Assembly (NCBI RefSeq): GCF_027460265.1
Contig: NZ_JAPZBC010000001.1
Coordinates: 2,879,501-2,943,500 of the forward strand
Direction of reading: 5' to 3'
Length of the DNA stretch: 64,000 nt
Origin: Streptomyces sp. WMMC940
GTDB lineage: Bacteria; Actinomycetota; Actinomycetes; Streptomycetales; Streptomycetaceae
Positions 21,170 through 30,470 of the stretch are shown piece by piece. Position numbers and translations under genes: made by a program. A model generated the notes under the pieces. The model made no database searches, was not told the origin of the DNA, and saw only the letters and a list, made by a program, of their open reading frames with translations. Position 1 is the first letter of the stretch, and each line of letters opens with the position of its first letter.

Positions 21170-22351
21170 TCATGTGTCGGCCGGCACCGGCAGCGGCCGC
21201 TTCTCGATCGCGGCCGCCATGACCTCGGGGAAGAGGTCGGGCGTGCACGCGAACGCCGGGGCGCCCAGGGCCGCCAGAGCCGCCGCGTGGTCATGGTCGT
21301 ACGCGGGAGCTCCCTCGTCGGAGAGGGCGAGCAGGGCGATGAACTGCACCCCCGACGCCTTCATCGACGCCACCCGCTTCAGCATCTCGTCGCGGATACC
21401 GCCCTCGTGGAGATCGCTGATCAGCACGACGACGGTGTCGGCGGGCCGGGTGATCCGCGACTGGCAGTACGCGAGCGCACGGTTGATGTCCGTACCGCCG
21501 CCGAGCCGGGTGCCGAACAGGACGTCCACCGGGTCGTCCAGCTGGTCCGTCAGGTCGACGACCGAGGTGTCGAAGACGACGAGCCGGGTCGCGATCGACC
21601 GCACAGAGGCCAGCACCGCGCCGAACACCGCGGCGTGGACGACGGACGCCGCCATCGACCCGGACTGGTCGATGCACAGGACGACGTCCTTCTTCACCGA
21701 CCTCGAGGCACGGCCGTGGCCGATGAGGCGCTCGGGCACCACCGTGCCGTGCTCGGGAAGGTAGTTGGCGAGGTTCGCCCGGATCGTGCGGTCCCAGTCG
21801 ATGTCCCGGTGCCGCGGCCGGCTGATGCGCGCACTGCGGTCGAGCGCGCCCGTGAGGGTCGCGCGGGTGCGCGTCGCCAGCCGGCTCTCCAAGTCCTGGA
21901 CGACCTTCCGGACGACCCCGCGGGCGGTTTCCTTCGTCTTCTCCGGCATCGCCTTGTCGAGCGAGAGCAGCGTGCCGACGAGATGGACGTCCGCTTCGAC
22001 GGCCTCCAGCATCTCCGGCTCCAGCAGCAGCGTGGACAGTCCGAGCCGGTCGACGGCGTCCCGCTGCATGACCTGGACCACGGAGTTCGGGAAGTACGTA
22101 CGGATGTCTCCGAGCCAGCGGGCGACGGAGGGCGCGGAGGCCTCCAGTCCGGCCGAACGCCTGCCGGCGCGCCTCTCCTTGCCGTCACCGGCTCCGTAGA
22201 GCGAGGACAGCGCGCCGTCCACGGCCGCGTCCGTGCCAGTCAGGGCGCGGCCGGTGCCGTCCGCCGGTCCCCCGCCGAGCACCAGCCGCCAGCGGCGTAG
22301 CCTCTCGTCGGACGCCCTCCCCGCCCCCGCGGAGTCCGCCGTCGCGCTCAT
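21170..22351 (-). CDS. VWA-domain protein (YehP-like) of the MoxR cluster
   Basis: 393 residues from ATG 22351. The N-terminal half is helical without recognised motifs. The C-terminal von Willebrand A domain has a full MIDAS: DQSGSMAAS, the Thr in GGGTDINRAL, and Asp in ISDLHEGG. Its start overlaps the DUF5682 stop by 4 bases (ATGA), and that gene in turn overlaps the MoxR gene, so the three are translationally coupled. VWA proteins encoded beside MoxR ATPases are thought to act as metal-dependent adaptors for ATPase-driven remodelling; the substrate here is unknown. Confidence 0.85.
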   Translation of the reverse strand: MSATADSAGAGRASDERLRRWRLVLGGGPADGTGRALTGTDAAVDGALSSLYGAGDGKERRAGRRSAGLEASAPSVARWLGDIRTYFPNSVVQVMQRDAVDRLGLSTLLLEPEMLEAVEADVHLVGTLLSLDKAMPEKTKETARGVVRKVVQDLESRLATRTRATLTGALDRSARISRPRHRDIDWDRTIRANLANYLPEHGTVVPERLIGHGRASRSVKKDVVLCIDQSGSMAASVVHAAVFGAVLASVRSIATRLVVFDTSVVDLTDQLDDPVDVLFGTRLGGGTDINRALAYCQSRITRPADTVVVLISDLHEGGIRDEMLKRVASMKASGVQFIALLALSDEGAPAYDHDHAAALAALGAPAFACTPDLFPEVMAAAIEKRPLPVPADT

Positions 22352-24735
22352 ACCCTCTCCCCCTCCAGAATCAGCCGCAGTACGGGCAGCACGGCATCGG
22401 CGCGCCGCTCGTCGGCCCCGGCCCCGAAGCCCGGCACCCCGGTCTCCGCGCGCACCGGCCCGCCGGCGGTCCGCCCCCGCCGCGCCAACTCGCCGAGGGT
22501 GCGGCGCACACCCGGCTCGTACGCCGAGAACGTGCGGCGCAGCAGCGGGAGAACGTCCGTGAAGGCGTCGGCCGGGACCGACGTCAGCCAGGCGTCGACG
22601 AGGCCGAGGAGACGCTCGTCGTGGACGAGGAGCATCCCGCCCCCCGACGCACCGCCGACGAAGCCCTCGATCCAGGCGGCCGCCTCGGCGGACGCGGTAC
22701 CGCGCGACAGGGCGCGACCCATCAGCCGTGCCGCCTCCCCTTCGGCGAGACGGCCGTCGTCCAGCAGCAGCCGGGCCGCACGCCCCCGTATCAACCCGGG
22801 CACCGTGTCCCGCAGGACGAGCCTGCGCAGCGCATCCGCCCACCGGCCGCCGAGCTCCCCGGACTGCGGAAGCAGTCCGATCGCGGAGTGCACTCCGTCG
22901 AGGCGGCCGCGCATCCCGGCCGCGGCGTCGGCGTCGAGTCCGGTGCACGCGGGCGGCAGCACGACGCAGATGCGCTCGGCGATTCCGGCTGCCACCTCGG
23001 CGAGCGCGGCGGTGTCCGTCGCGCGGACGTCCCCGTACCGCAGCGAGCGGGCGAGCGCCGGCAGGGCGTCCGCGAGATGGCCCACGTCCGCGTCGAGCGC
23101 GGCCCGGTCCGCGAGCGCCCTCATCACCACCGGCAGCGCGTCGGGGAGTTCGGCGAGCAGACAGCGCTCGGCGAGGGACGTGACCTCGGCCAGTGCCGTC
23201 ACCGAGACGGCCTCCGACTCGGCCCTGGCGGTGGCCGCGGAGAGCACCGTGGTGCCCCAGACGCCCGCCTCCGCGACCCTGACGTACAGCTCGGGCTCCC
23301 AGCGCAGCCGCCAGGTCTCGCGGAAGGTACCGGTCGAACCGCGCCCCGCCTCCGGGCGGCCCCAGCCCACGCCGAGGAGCCGCAGCCGGTGCAGCAGCCG
23401 GCTGCGCGCCGCGTCGTTGTCCTTGCGGAGATCGAGCTCCAGCTCCCGCTCGGCCGGTTCGGGTCTGAGCCGCAGACCGCGCTGGAGGCGGGCCAGGTCG
23501 CGCTGCAGAGGCACCACGGGCGCGGTGTCCGGGACCTCGCCGAGGACGTCCCCGACGACCACCCTGTCCCGGACCAGCGCGAGGGGCACGTCCGAGCCGT
23601 CGCACATCACGGCCCGGACGGCGTCGATCGTCTCCCCCAGTCCCGCCAGCGGACGGTCGCGCACGGCCGCGAGCGTCCCGGCGAGCCGGACCGCCTCGAT
23701 GACATGGGCGGAGGACACCATCCGGCCCTCTTCCCTGAGCAGACCGGCCACCTTGGTCATCCAGCGCTCGACGGGCCGGTCCGGAACGCCGAAGAGATGG
23801 GCGTACCAGCCGGGCGATTCGACGCCCGCGCCGTATCCTCCGCCGGAGCCCCGCCCCGGGGGTCCGTCCAGTCGGGCGAGCCTGCGGTGGGTCCAGGGCA
23901 CCCAGGTCGTCTCGGTCCTGACCTTCGGCAGGCCCTTCAGGAGGGCGCGGTCCGCGGTGGCGGTGGACCGGGCCGTCAGCGCGGGCACGTGCCAGGCACC
24001 ACAGACGACGGCCACCTCGTCCCCGAACTCCTTGCGCGCCGCCCGCAACCGGATCCGCATATGGGCCTCGCGGACGAGGTCGCGGGGGTGGCCCCCGTGT
24101 CCGTACCGCTCACGGAGGGCGGCCATGGCCTCGCCGATGGCGGCGAACGGCGCGAGAACGCCCTCCCCCGGACCCGCGCGCCCCTTGGGTTCCGGCCCAC
24201 CACGGTGCTCGACGACGTCCTCCCACCAGCGCTCCGGGTCGTCGTACCCGGCGGCTTCGGCGAGCGCGCCGATCGGGTCGACGCGGAGCGTGGGCTCCTC
24301 CCCGGACACGACGTCCTCCTCGTCGCCCCACGAGGGGTCGGCGGCCGCCGCGAGGGAGTGAGCGGCGGGCAGGTCGACGAACCGCACGGTCACGTCGTGG
24401 GCCAGTGCCCAGCGGATCGCCACCCACTCCGGGGAGAATTCGGCGAACGGCCAGAACGCGGCGCGTCCCGGGTCGTCCACGGCGTGGGCGAGAAGGGCCA
24501 CGGGCGGCACCATGGCCTCGTCGGCCGCGAGCGGCAGCAACGCGTCTCCCTCCGGAGGTCCTTCGATCAGCACGGCTCGCGGCTCCGCCGCGTCCAGCGC
24601 GGCCAGCACCGCCCTGGCGGACCCCGGGCCGTGGTGCCGCACGCCGAGAACCATCGGCCCCGCGCAGGGCCACACCCGGTCCGGGTGACGGGAGTCCGCG
24701 GCCGCCCGGGGCGGGTGCGCCGTCGGCGCCGTCAT
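22348..24735 (-). CDS. DUF5682 family protein (YehM-like)
   Basis: 795 residues from ATG 24735. The N-terminal part resembles the TraB/GumN-like fold region typical of DUF5682: VLGVRHHGPGSARAV, LIEGPPEGDALL, and CGAWHVPAL, with conserved His and Glu residues. The rest is alpha-helical and unassigned. The gene is sandwiched with ATGA overlaps between the MoxR ATPase and VWA genes, matching the E. coli yehL-yehM-yehP order. Likely cytoplasmic; no signal or membrane segment. Biochemical role unknown. Confidence 0.8.
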   Translation of the reverse strand: MTAPTAHPPRAAADSRHPDRVWPCAGPMVLGVRHHGPGSARAVLAALDAAEPRAVLIEGPPEGDALLPLAADEAMVPPVALLAHAVDDPGRAAFWPFAEFSPEWVAIRWALAHDVTVRFVDLPAAHSLAAAADPSWGDEEDVVSGEEPTLRVDPIGALAEAAGYDDPERWWEDVVEHRGGPEPKGRAGPGEGVLAPFAAIGEAMAALRERYGHGGHPRDLVREAHMRIRLRAARKEFGDEVAVVCGAWHVPALTARSTATADRALLKGLPKVRTETTWVPWTHRRLARLDGPPGRGSGGGYGAGVESPGWYAHLFGVPDRPVERWMTKVAGLLREEGRMVSSAHVIEAVRLAGTLAAVRDRPLAGLGETIDAVRAVMCDGSDVPLALVRDRVVVGDVLGEVPDTAPVVPLQRDLARLQRGLRLRPEPAERELELDLRKDNDAARSRLLHRLRLLGVGWGRPEAGRGSTGTFRETWRLRWEPELYVRVAEAGVWGTTVLSAATARAESEAVSVTALAEVTSLAERCLLAELPDALPVVMRALADRAALDADVGHLADALPALARSLRYGDVRATDTAALAEVAAGIAERICVVLPPACTGLDADAAAGMRGRLDGVHSAIGLLPQSGELGGRWADALRRLVLRDTVPGLIRGRAARLLLDDGRLAEGEAARLMGRALSRGTASAEAAAWIEGFVGGASGGGMLLVHDERLLGLVDAWLTSVPADAFTDVLPLLRRTFSAYEPGVRRTLGELARRGRTAGGPVRAETGVPGFGAGADERRADAVLPVLRLILEGERV

Positions 24736-25844
24736 GCGCTCACCTCGCGGCAGGCGCGGTAGAAGTCCTTCCAGCCGTCCCGCTCGCGGACGACCGTCTC
24801 CAGGTACTCCTGCCAGACCGTCCGGTCCGCGGCCGGGTCCCGGACGACGGCACCGAGGATCCCGGCTGCCACGTCGCCGGGCCGCAGCACGCCGTCGCCG
24901 AAGTGTGCCGCGAGCGCCAGCCCGTTGGTGACGACGGAGATCGCCTCCGCGGTGGAGAGCGTCCCCGAGGGGGACTTGAGCTTGGTGCGCCCGTCCGAGG
25001 TGACGCCGTCCCGCAGTTCGCGGAAGACCGTGACGACCCGGCGGATCTCGTCGATGCCCTCGGGCACCGCCGGCAGATCCAGCGAACGTCCCATCTGGTC
25101 CACCCGCCGGGACACGATGTCGACCTCCGCCTCGGCGGTCGCGGGCAGCGGCAGGACCACGGTGTTGAACCGGCGGCGCAGCGCGCTCGACAGGTCGTTG
25201 ACGCCGCGGTCGCGGTCGTTGGCGGTGGCGACGAGGTTGAACCCGCGGACCGCCTGCACCTCCTCCCCCAGCTCCGGGATCGGGAGGGTCTTCTCCGACA
25301 GGATCGTGATGAGCGTGTCCTGCACGTCCGCCGGGATGCGGGTGAGCTCCTCGACCCGCGCGGTCATGCCGTCGGCCATCGCCCGCATCACCGGGCTGGG
25401 CACGAGGGCGTCGCGGCTCGGGCCGTGGGCGAGCAGCCGGGCGTAGTTCCACCCGTACCGGACCGCCTCCTCCGGGGTGCCGGCCGTGCCCTGCACCAGC
25501 AGCGTGGAGTCCCCGCTGACCGCCGCGGCCAGGTGCTCGGACACCCAGGTCTTGGCCGTGCCGGGCACACCGAGGAGGAGCAGCGCCCGGTCGGTGGCGA
25601 GCGTCGTGACGGCGACCTCGACGATCCGGCGGGGACCCACGTACTTCGGCGTGATCACCGTGCCGTCGGACAGCGTGCCGCCGAGCAGATAGGTGGCCAC
25701 GGCCCACGGCGAGAGCCGCCAGCGGGGCGGACGCGGCCGGTCGTCCGCCGCGGCCAGTGCCGCGAGCTCGCCGGCGAACGCGGCCTCGGCGTGCGGGCGC
25801 AGGGCCGAGACACCGGACTCCGCGGTGGTTTCGGGCACGGTCAT
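24732..25844 (-). CDS. MoxR-type AAA+ ATPase (YehL-like)
   Basis: 370 residues from ATG 25844, preceded by GGAGGGGG. Walker A is GVPGTAKT (about residue 92); the Walker B region is ARVEELTRIPADVQDTLITIL, lacking the usual Asp-Glu pair (EE instead); sensor 1 and arginine finger are in NLVATANDRDRGVNDLSSALRRRF. It is the first gene of a coupled three-gene operon with DUF5682 and VWA proteins. MoxR ATPases act as chaperone-like remodellers with VWA partners. The DUF5682/VWA/SWIM set points to the YehL subgroup. Confidence 0.88.
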   Translation of the reverse strand: MTVPETTAESGVSALRPHAEAAFAGELAALAAADDRPRPPRWRLSPWAVATYLLGGTLSDGTVITPKYVGPRRIVEVAVTTLATDRALLLLGVPGTAKTWVSEHLAAAVSGDSTLLVQGTAGTPEEAVRYGWNYARLLAHGPSRDALVPSPVMRAMADGMTARVEELTRIPADVQDTLITILSEKTLPIPELGEEVQAVRGFNLVATANDRDRGVNDLSSALRRRFNTVVLPLPATAEAEVDIVSRRVDQMGRSLDLPAVPEGIDEIRRVVTVFRELRDGVTSDGRTKLKSPSGTLSTAEAISVVTNGLALAAHFGDGVLRPGDVAAGILGAVVRDPAADRTVWQEYLETVVRERDGWKDFYRACREVSA

Positions 25845-25953
25845 GGGTCCCCCTCCAGATCGTTCGACCGGGTGTGGGACCCACCGTGCACCATGCCACT
25901 GACAACGGCCCGCTTCCGCGGGCGAGGCCGAAGTCAGCCGCCTGCGGGCGGGG

Positions 25954-26376
25954 TCACCGGGCGATCGGCGAGACCGCGACACAGCCGCCGGCGGTCGCGA
26001 TCCCCTCGCCCTTCGACTCCTTGATGACCTCGCCCTTGTACGTGATGGAGCAGGTGACTTCCGCGCCCGCGGCGTCCACCGCGACCGGCATGACGGCGGG
26101 CGGCACGATGCCCTTCAGCGTCACGGTCTTCTTCCACGGGAGCTCGGGCTTCTGCACGGTCTCGATCTTGGGATCCATCGCCGTGCCGCCGTCGGCGTGG
26201 TAGTCGATCGAGTCGACGCCCTCACCCGTGACCTCGTACGTGACCTGGTACGTCTCGCTCACCGCCTTGTCGACCTGGTCGACGGCCCGGTCCGCGGCCT
26301 CGGAGCAGGCGGTGAGGCCGACGGCGAGGCCGGCTGCGGCGAGTGCGCACACGGCTGTACGGACGCTTCTGTTCAT
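25954..26376 (-). CDS. Lipoprotein, MmpS-like
   Basis: 140 residues from ATG 26376. Lipoprotein signal peptide with lipobox LTAC (Cys about 24). The mature part carries YQVTYEVTGEGVDSIDYHADGG and VTCSITYKGEVIKES, resembling the beta-rich MmpS accessory-protein fold. No MmpL transporter is adjacent, so the partner is unclear. It sits between the MoxR operon and the divergent SWIM gene; a role in that system is only positional inference. Confidence 0.7.
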   Translation of the reverse strand: MNRSVRTAVCALAAAGLAVGLTACSEAADRAVDQVDKAVSETYQVTYEVTGEGVDSIDYHADGGTAMDPKIETVQKPELPWKKTVTLKGIVPPAVMPVAVDAAGAEVTCSITYKGEVIKESKGEGIATAGGCVAVSPIAR

Positions 26377-26507
26377 GCGGATCCCCCTGGATCGTCGGTT
26401 GGCGACCCGAAGCGAATCGCAAAGAGCAGGCAAGGTCAAGTCGTCGCCGGCACGGTGAACCACCAGGTCAGGCCTATTTGTCAGTGCCGTCCCCTAGCGT
26501 CGTCCCC

Positions 26508-27857
26508 ATGAATCAGCAGGGGGTGCGCTGGACGGCGGAACAGGTGCTGGCCCTGGCTCCTGACGCCACGTCACGCAAGGCGGGCGGCGAACTCGGCGCG
26601 GCCGCGCCGTGGTCCGGCACGGGCAGCAGCGGCACCGGTGCCGTCTGGGGTCTGTGCGAGGGCAGCGGCGGCAAGCCGTACCGGACGGTCGTGGACACGA
26701 CCGGCCCGGCGTACGAGTGCAGCTGCCCGAGCCGGAGGTTCCCGTGCAAGCACGCGCTGGGGCTGCTGCTGCTCTGGGCCGGCGGCCCGGAAGCCGTCAG
26801 GGAGGTCGAAGTGCCCCGCTGGGCAGGTGAGTGGCTCGCGGACCGCCGCAGGGGGGCGGCGGGGCAGGAGGGACGCGGAGCCGCGGAGGACCGACCCGCG
26901 AGGGCAGCCGACCCGGAGGCCGCCAGACGCAGGGCGGAGCGCCGGGCCGCCCGGATCACCGCCGGCGCGACGGAGCTGGAGCAGCGGCTCGCGGACCTGC
27001 TGCGCGGCGGGCTGGCCTCCGTGGAGCGGCCCGGGTACGGACTGTGGGAGGAGACCGCCGCACGCATGGTCGACGCCCAGGCCCCCGGACTGGCGGCGCG
27101 GGTGAGGGAGTTGGGTGCCATACCCGGTTCCGGTCAGGGGTGGCCGGTGCGGTTGCTGGAGGAGGCCGCGCTGGTGCACCTCCTCGACCGCGCGTGGCTC
27201 GGGATCGACCGGCTCCCGGAACCACTCGCCGCCACCGTGCGCGCCCGGATCGGCCTGACCGCCCCCGCCGAGGGCCCGGCGGTCCGGGACGACTGGCTGG
27301 TCCTCGCTCAGTACGACTCCGCGGACGCCAGACTGACCACCCGCCGGGTCTGGCTGCACGGACGGGAGACGGGCCGCACGGCCCTGCTCCTCTCCTTCGG
27401 TGCGGCCGGACGGGCACCGCAGCTCGCCCTGCCCCCGGGGTTCGTGATCGACGCCGAGATCGTGCCGCACGGAGGCGCGGGACAGCTGCGGGCCGAACTG
27501 CGCGAGCGGTTCGGTACCCCGGTGCCCATCAAGGCACCGCCACCGGGCGGCTCCGCGGCGGACGCGCTCGCCGCGTACGGACAGGCGCTGCGCGACGACC
27601 CCTGGCTTGATTCGTGGCCGGTCACTCTGCAGGGCGTCGTACCCGTGCCCTCGGACGACGGCTGGCAACTGGCCGACGCCGGAGGGCGGCAGGCCCTGCC
27701 GGTCACACCGGCAGCACGGTCCCGGCCCGGGCTGTGGCGGCTCGTCGCGCTCTCCGGCGGCGGCCCGGTCACGGTATTCGGCGAGTGCGGCCACCACGGC
27801 TTCACACCGCTGGCCGCCTGGTCCGGCGACAGCCCCGAGACGGTCACGCTCACCTGA
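26508..27857 (+). CDS. SWIM zinc-finger protein (YehQ-like)
   Basis: 449 residues from ATG 26508. The SWIM motif C-x-C-x(n)-C-x-H is at about residues 67-79 (CSCPSRRFPCKHALGLLLLW). The remainder is mixed helical with an Arg/Ala-rich segment (about 110-150) and a C-terminal beta-rich region. SWIM domains bind DNA or protein. It is transcribed divergently from the lipoprotein/MoxR operon and is followed after 19 bases by the DUF5691 gene. E. coli yehQ, in the yehLMPQ cluster, also encodes a SWIM protein, supporting membership in the same system. Confidence 0.85.
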   Translation: MNQQGVRWTAEQVLALAPDATSRKAGGELGAAAPWSGTGSSGTGAVWGLCEGSGGKPYRTVVDTTGPAYECSCPSRRFPCKHALGLLLLWAGGPEAVREVEVPRWAGEWLADRRRGAAGQEGRGAAEDRPARAADPEAARRRAERRAARITAGATELEQRLADLLRGGLASVERPGYGLWEETAARMVDAQAPGLAARVRELGAIPGSGQGWPVRLLEEAALVHLLDRAWLGIDRLPEPLAATVRARIGLTAPAEGPAVRDDWLVLAQYDSADARLTTRRVWLHGRETGRTALLLSFGAAGRAPQLALPPGFVIDAEIVPHGGAGQLRAELRERFGTPVPIKAPPPGGSAADALAAYGQALRDDPWLDSWPVTLQGVVPVPSDDGWQLADAGGRQALPVTPAARSRPGLWRLVALSGGGPVTVFGECGHHGFTPLAAWSGDSPETVTLT

Positions 27858-27876
27858 ACGCCCCCCGGAGGCCCCG

Positions 27877-29481
27877 ATGTCCAGCATCCTCACGAGCGCC
27901 TGGGACGAGCTCGTCACCTCCGCGCTGCTCGGCACCGACCGGCGCACCCCGCCGGCCGACGTCCTGGCGCCCGGCCGCGCGGCGCCCGTCGCACTGCTCG
28001 ACGCCGCCGCACTGCACACGGTGCGACGGCGGGCCGGGCTGCGGCCCGCGACAGCCCGGCCCCGGCCGGAGCCCGCGCCGCCGGACGACCGGCGGGAGCT
28101 GCCCGAGCCGGCCCACCGGCGGCTGGCCGCACTGCTCGCGGACCGAGTCGCGCCCGCGGGCTCCGGAGGGCGGCGGGGAGCCTCGCCGGATCTGACGGAG
28201 CTCCTGCCGCAGTGGCTCGCCGCCGCCAACGAGCGCGGCTACCGCGCCCCGGCGTCCGCGCTGCCCGCGCTGCTGGACGCCGCCCGCGCCCGCACCGATC
28301 TGCGGACCCTGGCGCTGCGCTTCGCCGGGCCGCGCGGGATCTGGCTCGCCCGCCTCAACCCCGAGTGGAGGTTCGCCCTCCGTGGCACGGCGGCCGGCAC
28401 GGCCCTGCCGGCGCCCGGGGACGGCCGGGCCGTCCGCCGACTGTGGGAGGAGGGCCTGTTCGCGGAACGGGTCTCGCTGCTCGGGTCGCTGCGCGCCCAC
28501 GACCCGGCGGCCGCGGTGGCACTGCTGGCGGAGACCTGGGCGACCGAGCGCGCCGAGGACCGGCTGCTGTTCCTGGATTCGCTGCGCACCGAACTGTCCC
28601 ACGCGGACGAGCCCTTCCTGGACCAGGCCCTGTCCGACCGCAGCCGCAACGTCCGGGCGACGGCGGCCGAGCTGCTGTCGGCACTGCCGGGTTCCGCGCT
28701 CGCCGGGCGGATGGCGGCGCGCGCGGCGTGCTGCGTCGGTCTGGACCGCACGGCGGCCGTCGCGACGATCGCCGTCGAGGCCCCACACGAGTGCGACGCC
28801 GGGATGGAGCACGACGGAGTCGTCCCGACCGCCCCCTCCGGACGCGGCGAACGGTCCTGGTGGCTCGGTCAACTCGTGGAGGCCACCCCGCTCGCCACCT
28901 GGCCGGCGCGGCTCGGCGGGCGAACGCCGGAGGAGATCGTCGCACTGCCGGTAGCCGACGGCTGGGGCGACGAACTGCACGCCGCCTGGTGCCGGGCAGC
29001 TGTGCGGCAGCACGACGCGCCGTGGGCCCGGGCACTGCTGGGGGCGCCCTCCCAGCCGCCCGCGACCGGCCCCGGGACGTCCTCGCTCGGGGAGCGGGCC
29101 AAGCTCCTCGCAACGCTCCGGCCGGAGGAACGAGCCGGGTGGGTCGCCGGGTTCATCTCCGCGCACGGACTGCCCGAGGCGTTCCAGCTGCTCGGCGTCT
29201 GCGCGGTGCCGTGGGCGGAGCCGCTCGGCCGCGCCGTCGTCGACGCGCTCGACATCGCACGGGACGCGGGGAGCTACCCGTGGAGCTTCAGCGGTGTCAT
29301 GGGTCTCGCCGAGCGCTGCCTCGATCCCGTCGAGGCGGGCCGGCTGGAACTCCTCACGGCCGTCCCGGACGAGCCCGAAGGGGCGTCACCGGGGGCGGGC
29401 AGCTACTGGTCCGAAGCCTTCCGGCGACTGGTCTCGACGCTCAGGCTCCGCGCGCAGATGCACACCGAGCTCTCGGCGTAG
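27877..29481 (+). CDS. DUF5691 family protein
   Basis: 534 residues from ATG 27877, with CCCGGAGG seven to thirteen bases upstream. N-terminal signature WDELVTSALLGTDRRTPP is typical of DUF5691. The rest is helical, HEAT-like in feel (LLGSLRAHDPAAAVALLAETW, LSDRSRNVRATAAELLSALPG), suggesting a scaffold. Same operon as the SWIM gene. Function unknown; the constant association with SWIM and MoxR/VWA genes suggests a shared pathway. Confidence 0.8.
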   Translation: MSSILTSAWDELVTSALLGTDRRTPPADVLAPGRAAPVALLDAAALHTVRRRAGLRPATARPRPEPAPPDDRRELPEPAHRRLAALLADRVAPAGSGGRRGASPDLTELLPQWLAAANERGYRAPASALPALLDAARARTDLRTLALRFAGPRGIWLARLNPEWRFALRGTAAGTALPAPGDGRAVRRLWEEGLFAERVSLLGSLRAHDPAAAVALLAETWATERAEDRLLFLDSLRTELSHADEPFLDQALSDRSRNVRATAAELLSALPGSALAGRMAARAACCVGLDRTAAVATIAVEAPHECDAGMEHDGVVPTAPSGRGERSWWLGQLVEATPLATWPARLGGRTPEEIVALPVADGWGDELHAAWCRAAVRQHDAPWARALLGAPSQPPATGPGTSSLGERAKLLATLRPEERAGWVAGFISAHGLPEAFQLLGVCAVPWAEPLGRAVVDALDIARDAGSYPWSFSGVMGLAERCLDPVEAGRLELLTAVPDEPEGASPGAGSYWSEAFRRLVSTLRLRAQMHTELSA

Positions 29482-29910
29482 CCGCGCGGATCGCGGGGGG
29501 CGCGGGGGCGCTCCGCGCACGGCGACCGGGCGTCGTACTGCCGGGGTCGGCGCCACGCGCCCCTCCGCGGCCAGGCCCGGCGGATCCGCCCGTGCCGCCT
29601 CGTTGCCGGTCTGCGGCTCCGCCGGTCCCGCCGCTCCTGCCGGACCCCCGGCCTGCGCCTCGAGTGCCGCGTCCCACGGGCGGTTCCGGGGCGCTTCGTT
29701 CCACGCGCGGCGGCCGCACGCCGCGCTTCCGTTCGGGGGACGCCTCCGTACCGGTCGAGAAACCCGGCCCCGCGCCGAAGCGCTCCGGCGCGGCCGTCGG
29801 CACCGAAGGACAAGGGCACGGCCCGTCGCCGCCCCAGGCGCGACGCAACGGCCGCCGCCGAAGCGCGGGGAAGGGCCGCCCCCGCGGTGCCGCAGTCCCG
29901 CCGTGCGCGC
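29482..29910. other. Convergent intergenic region
   Basis: 429 bases between the DUF5691 stop and the icmB stop. Open frames here are arginine/alanine-rich shadows with no ribosome sites. No clear long hairpin was found, although termination of both operons must occur here. Confidence 0.5.
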
Positions 29911-30318
29911 CTACGCCGCCTGGCGGACGTTCGCGTTGACCCAGTCGACGATCGACGCCGTCGTCGCTCCCGGGGTGAAGATCTCCGCGACGCCCTTCTC
30001 CTTCAGCGGAGGGATGTCCGCCTCGGGAATGATCCCGCCGCCGAAGACCTTGATGTCCTCCGCGTCCCGCTCCTTGAGCAGTTCGAGCACCTTCACGAAG
30101 AGCGTGTTGTGCGCGCCGGAGAGGATGGAGAGGCCGATCGCGTCGGCGTCCTCCTGGATCGCGGTGTCGACGATCTGCTCGGGGGTCTGGTGCAGCCCGG
30201 TGTAGATGACCTCCATACCGGCGTCCCGCAGGGCTCGTGCGATCACCTTCGCGCCGCGATCGTGGCCGTCGAGACCCGGCTTGGCCACCACCACGCGGAT
30301 CGGACCGGTCACACCCAT
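29911..30318 (-). CDS. icmB: Cobalamin-binding small subunit of isobutyryl-CoA mutase
   Basis: 135 residues, ATG 30318. The whole protein is a B12-binding domain: the base-off signature [10 protein letters not shown] (His lower ligand, residues about 13-22), the SxL loop [10 protein letters not shown], and the GG motif [11 protein letters not shown]. The size and sequence match Streptomyces IcmB, which with a separately encoded large subunit isomerises isobutyryl-CoA and n-butyryl-CoA, linking valine catabolism with polyketide precursors. No large-subunit gene is nearby. Methylmalonyl-CoA mutase C-domains are related but normally fused. An array of GGCAC/GTGCC pentamers lies just upstream. 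Confidence 0.85.
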   Translation of the reverse strand: MGVTGPIRVVVAKPGLDGHDRGAKVIARALRDAGMEVIYTGLHQTPEQIVDTAIQEDADAIGLSILSGAHNTLFVKVLELLKERDAEDIKVFGGGIIPEADIPPLKEKGVAEIFTPGATTASIVDWVNANVRQAA

Positions 30319-30339
30319 CACTGCCTCCACATACCGACT

Positions 30340-30436
30340 GTGCCGCCATGGGCACTGTGCCCTCATTGGCACCCAGCCGCGCCGATCGACGCGCTGTGTG
30401 CCGTCGTGGCACGGATCCCGTGCCGCGCCCCGTGCC
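30340..30436. promoter_or_regulatory. Array of eight GGCAC/GTGCC pentamers upstream of icmB
   Basis: GTGCC at 30340, 30357, 30398, 30420 and 30432, and GGCAC at 30351, 30368 and 30408. They pair into exact palindromes GGGCAC-T-GTGCCC (30350-30362) and GGCACGG-ATC-CCGTGCC (30408-30424). Most start-to-start distances are 10-12 bases, about one helical turn. The rest of the icmB-lipase gap (30319-30726) holds no gene. Confidence 0.45.
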
Positions 30437-30461
30437 AGCGGGCCCGGGAGGTGAACGAACG

Positions 30462-30470
30462 TTATCCACA
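30462..30470 (+). promoter_or_regulatory. Isolated DnaA-box-like sequence
   Basis: TTATCCACA is a perfect match to the general DnaA box. It is single, in the icmB-lipase intergenic region, with no cluster that would suggest an origin. Confidence 0.3.

Noticed and set aside
29294..30205. 303-residue plus-strand frame across the DUF5691 end and icmB
   Set aside because: Out of frame with DUF5691 and antisense to icmB; composition is shadow-like.
30408..30470. Origin-like region (palindromes plus DnaA box)
   Set aside because: Only one DnaA box and no dnaA, dnaN or AT-rich unwinding element nearby.
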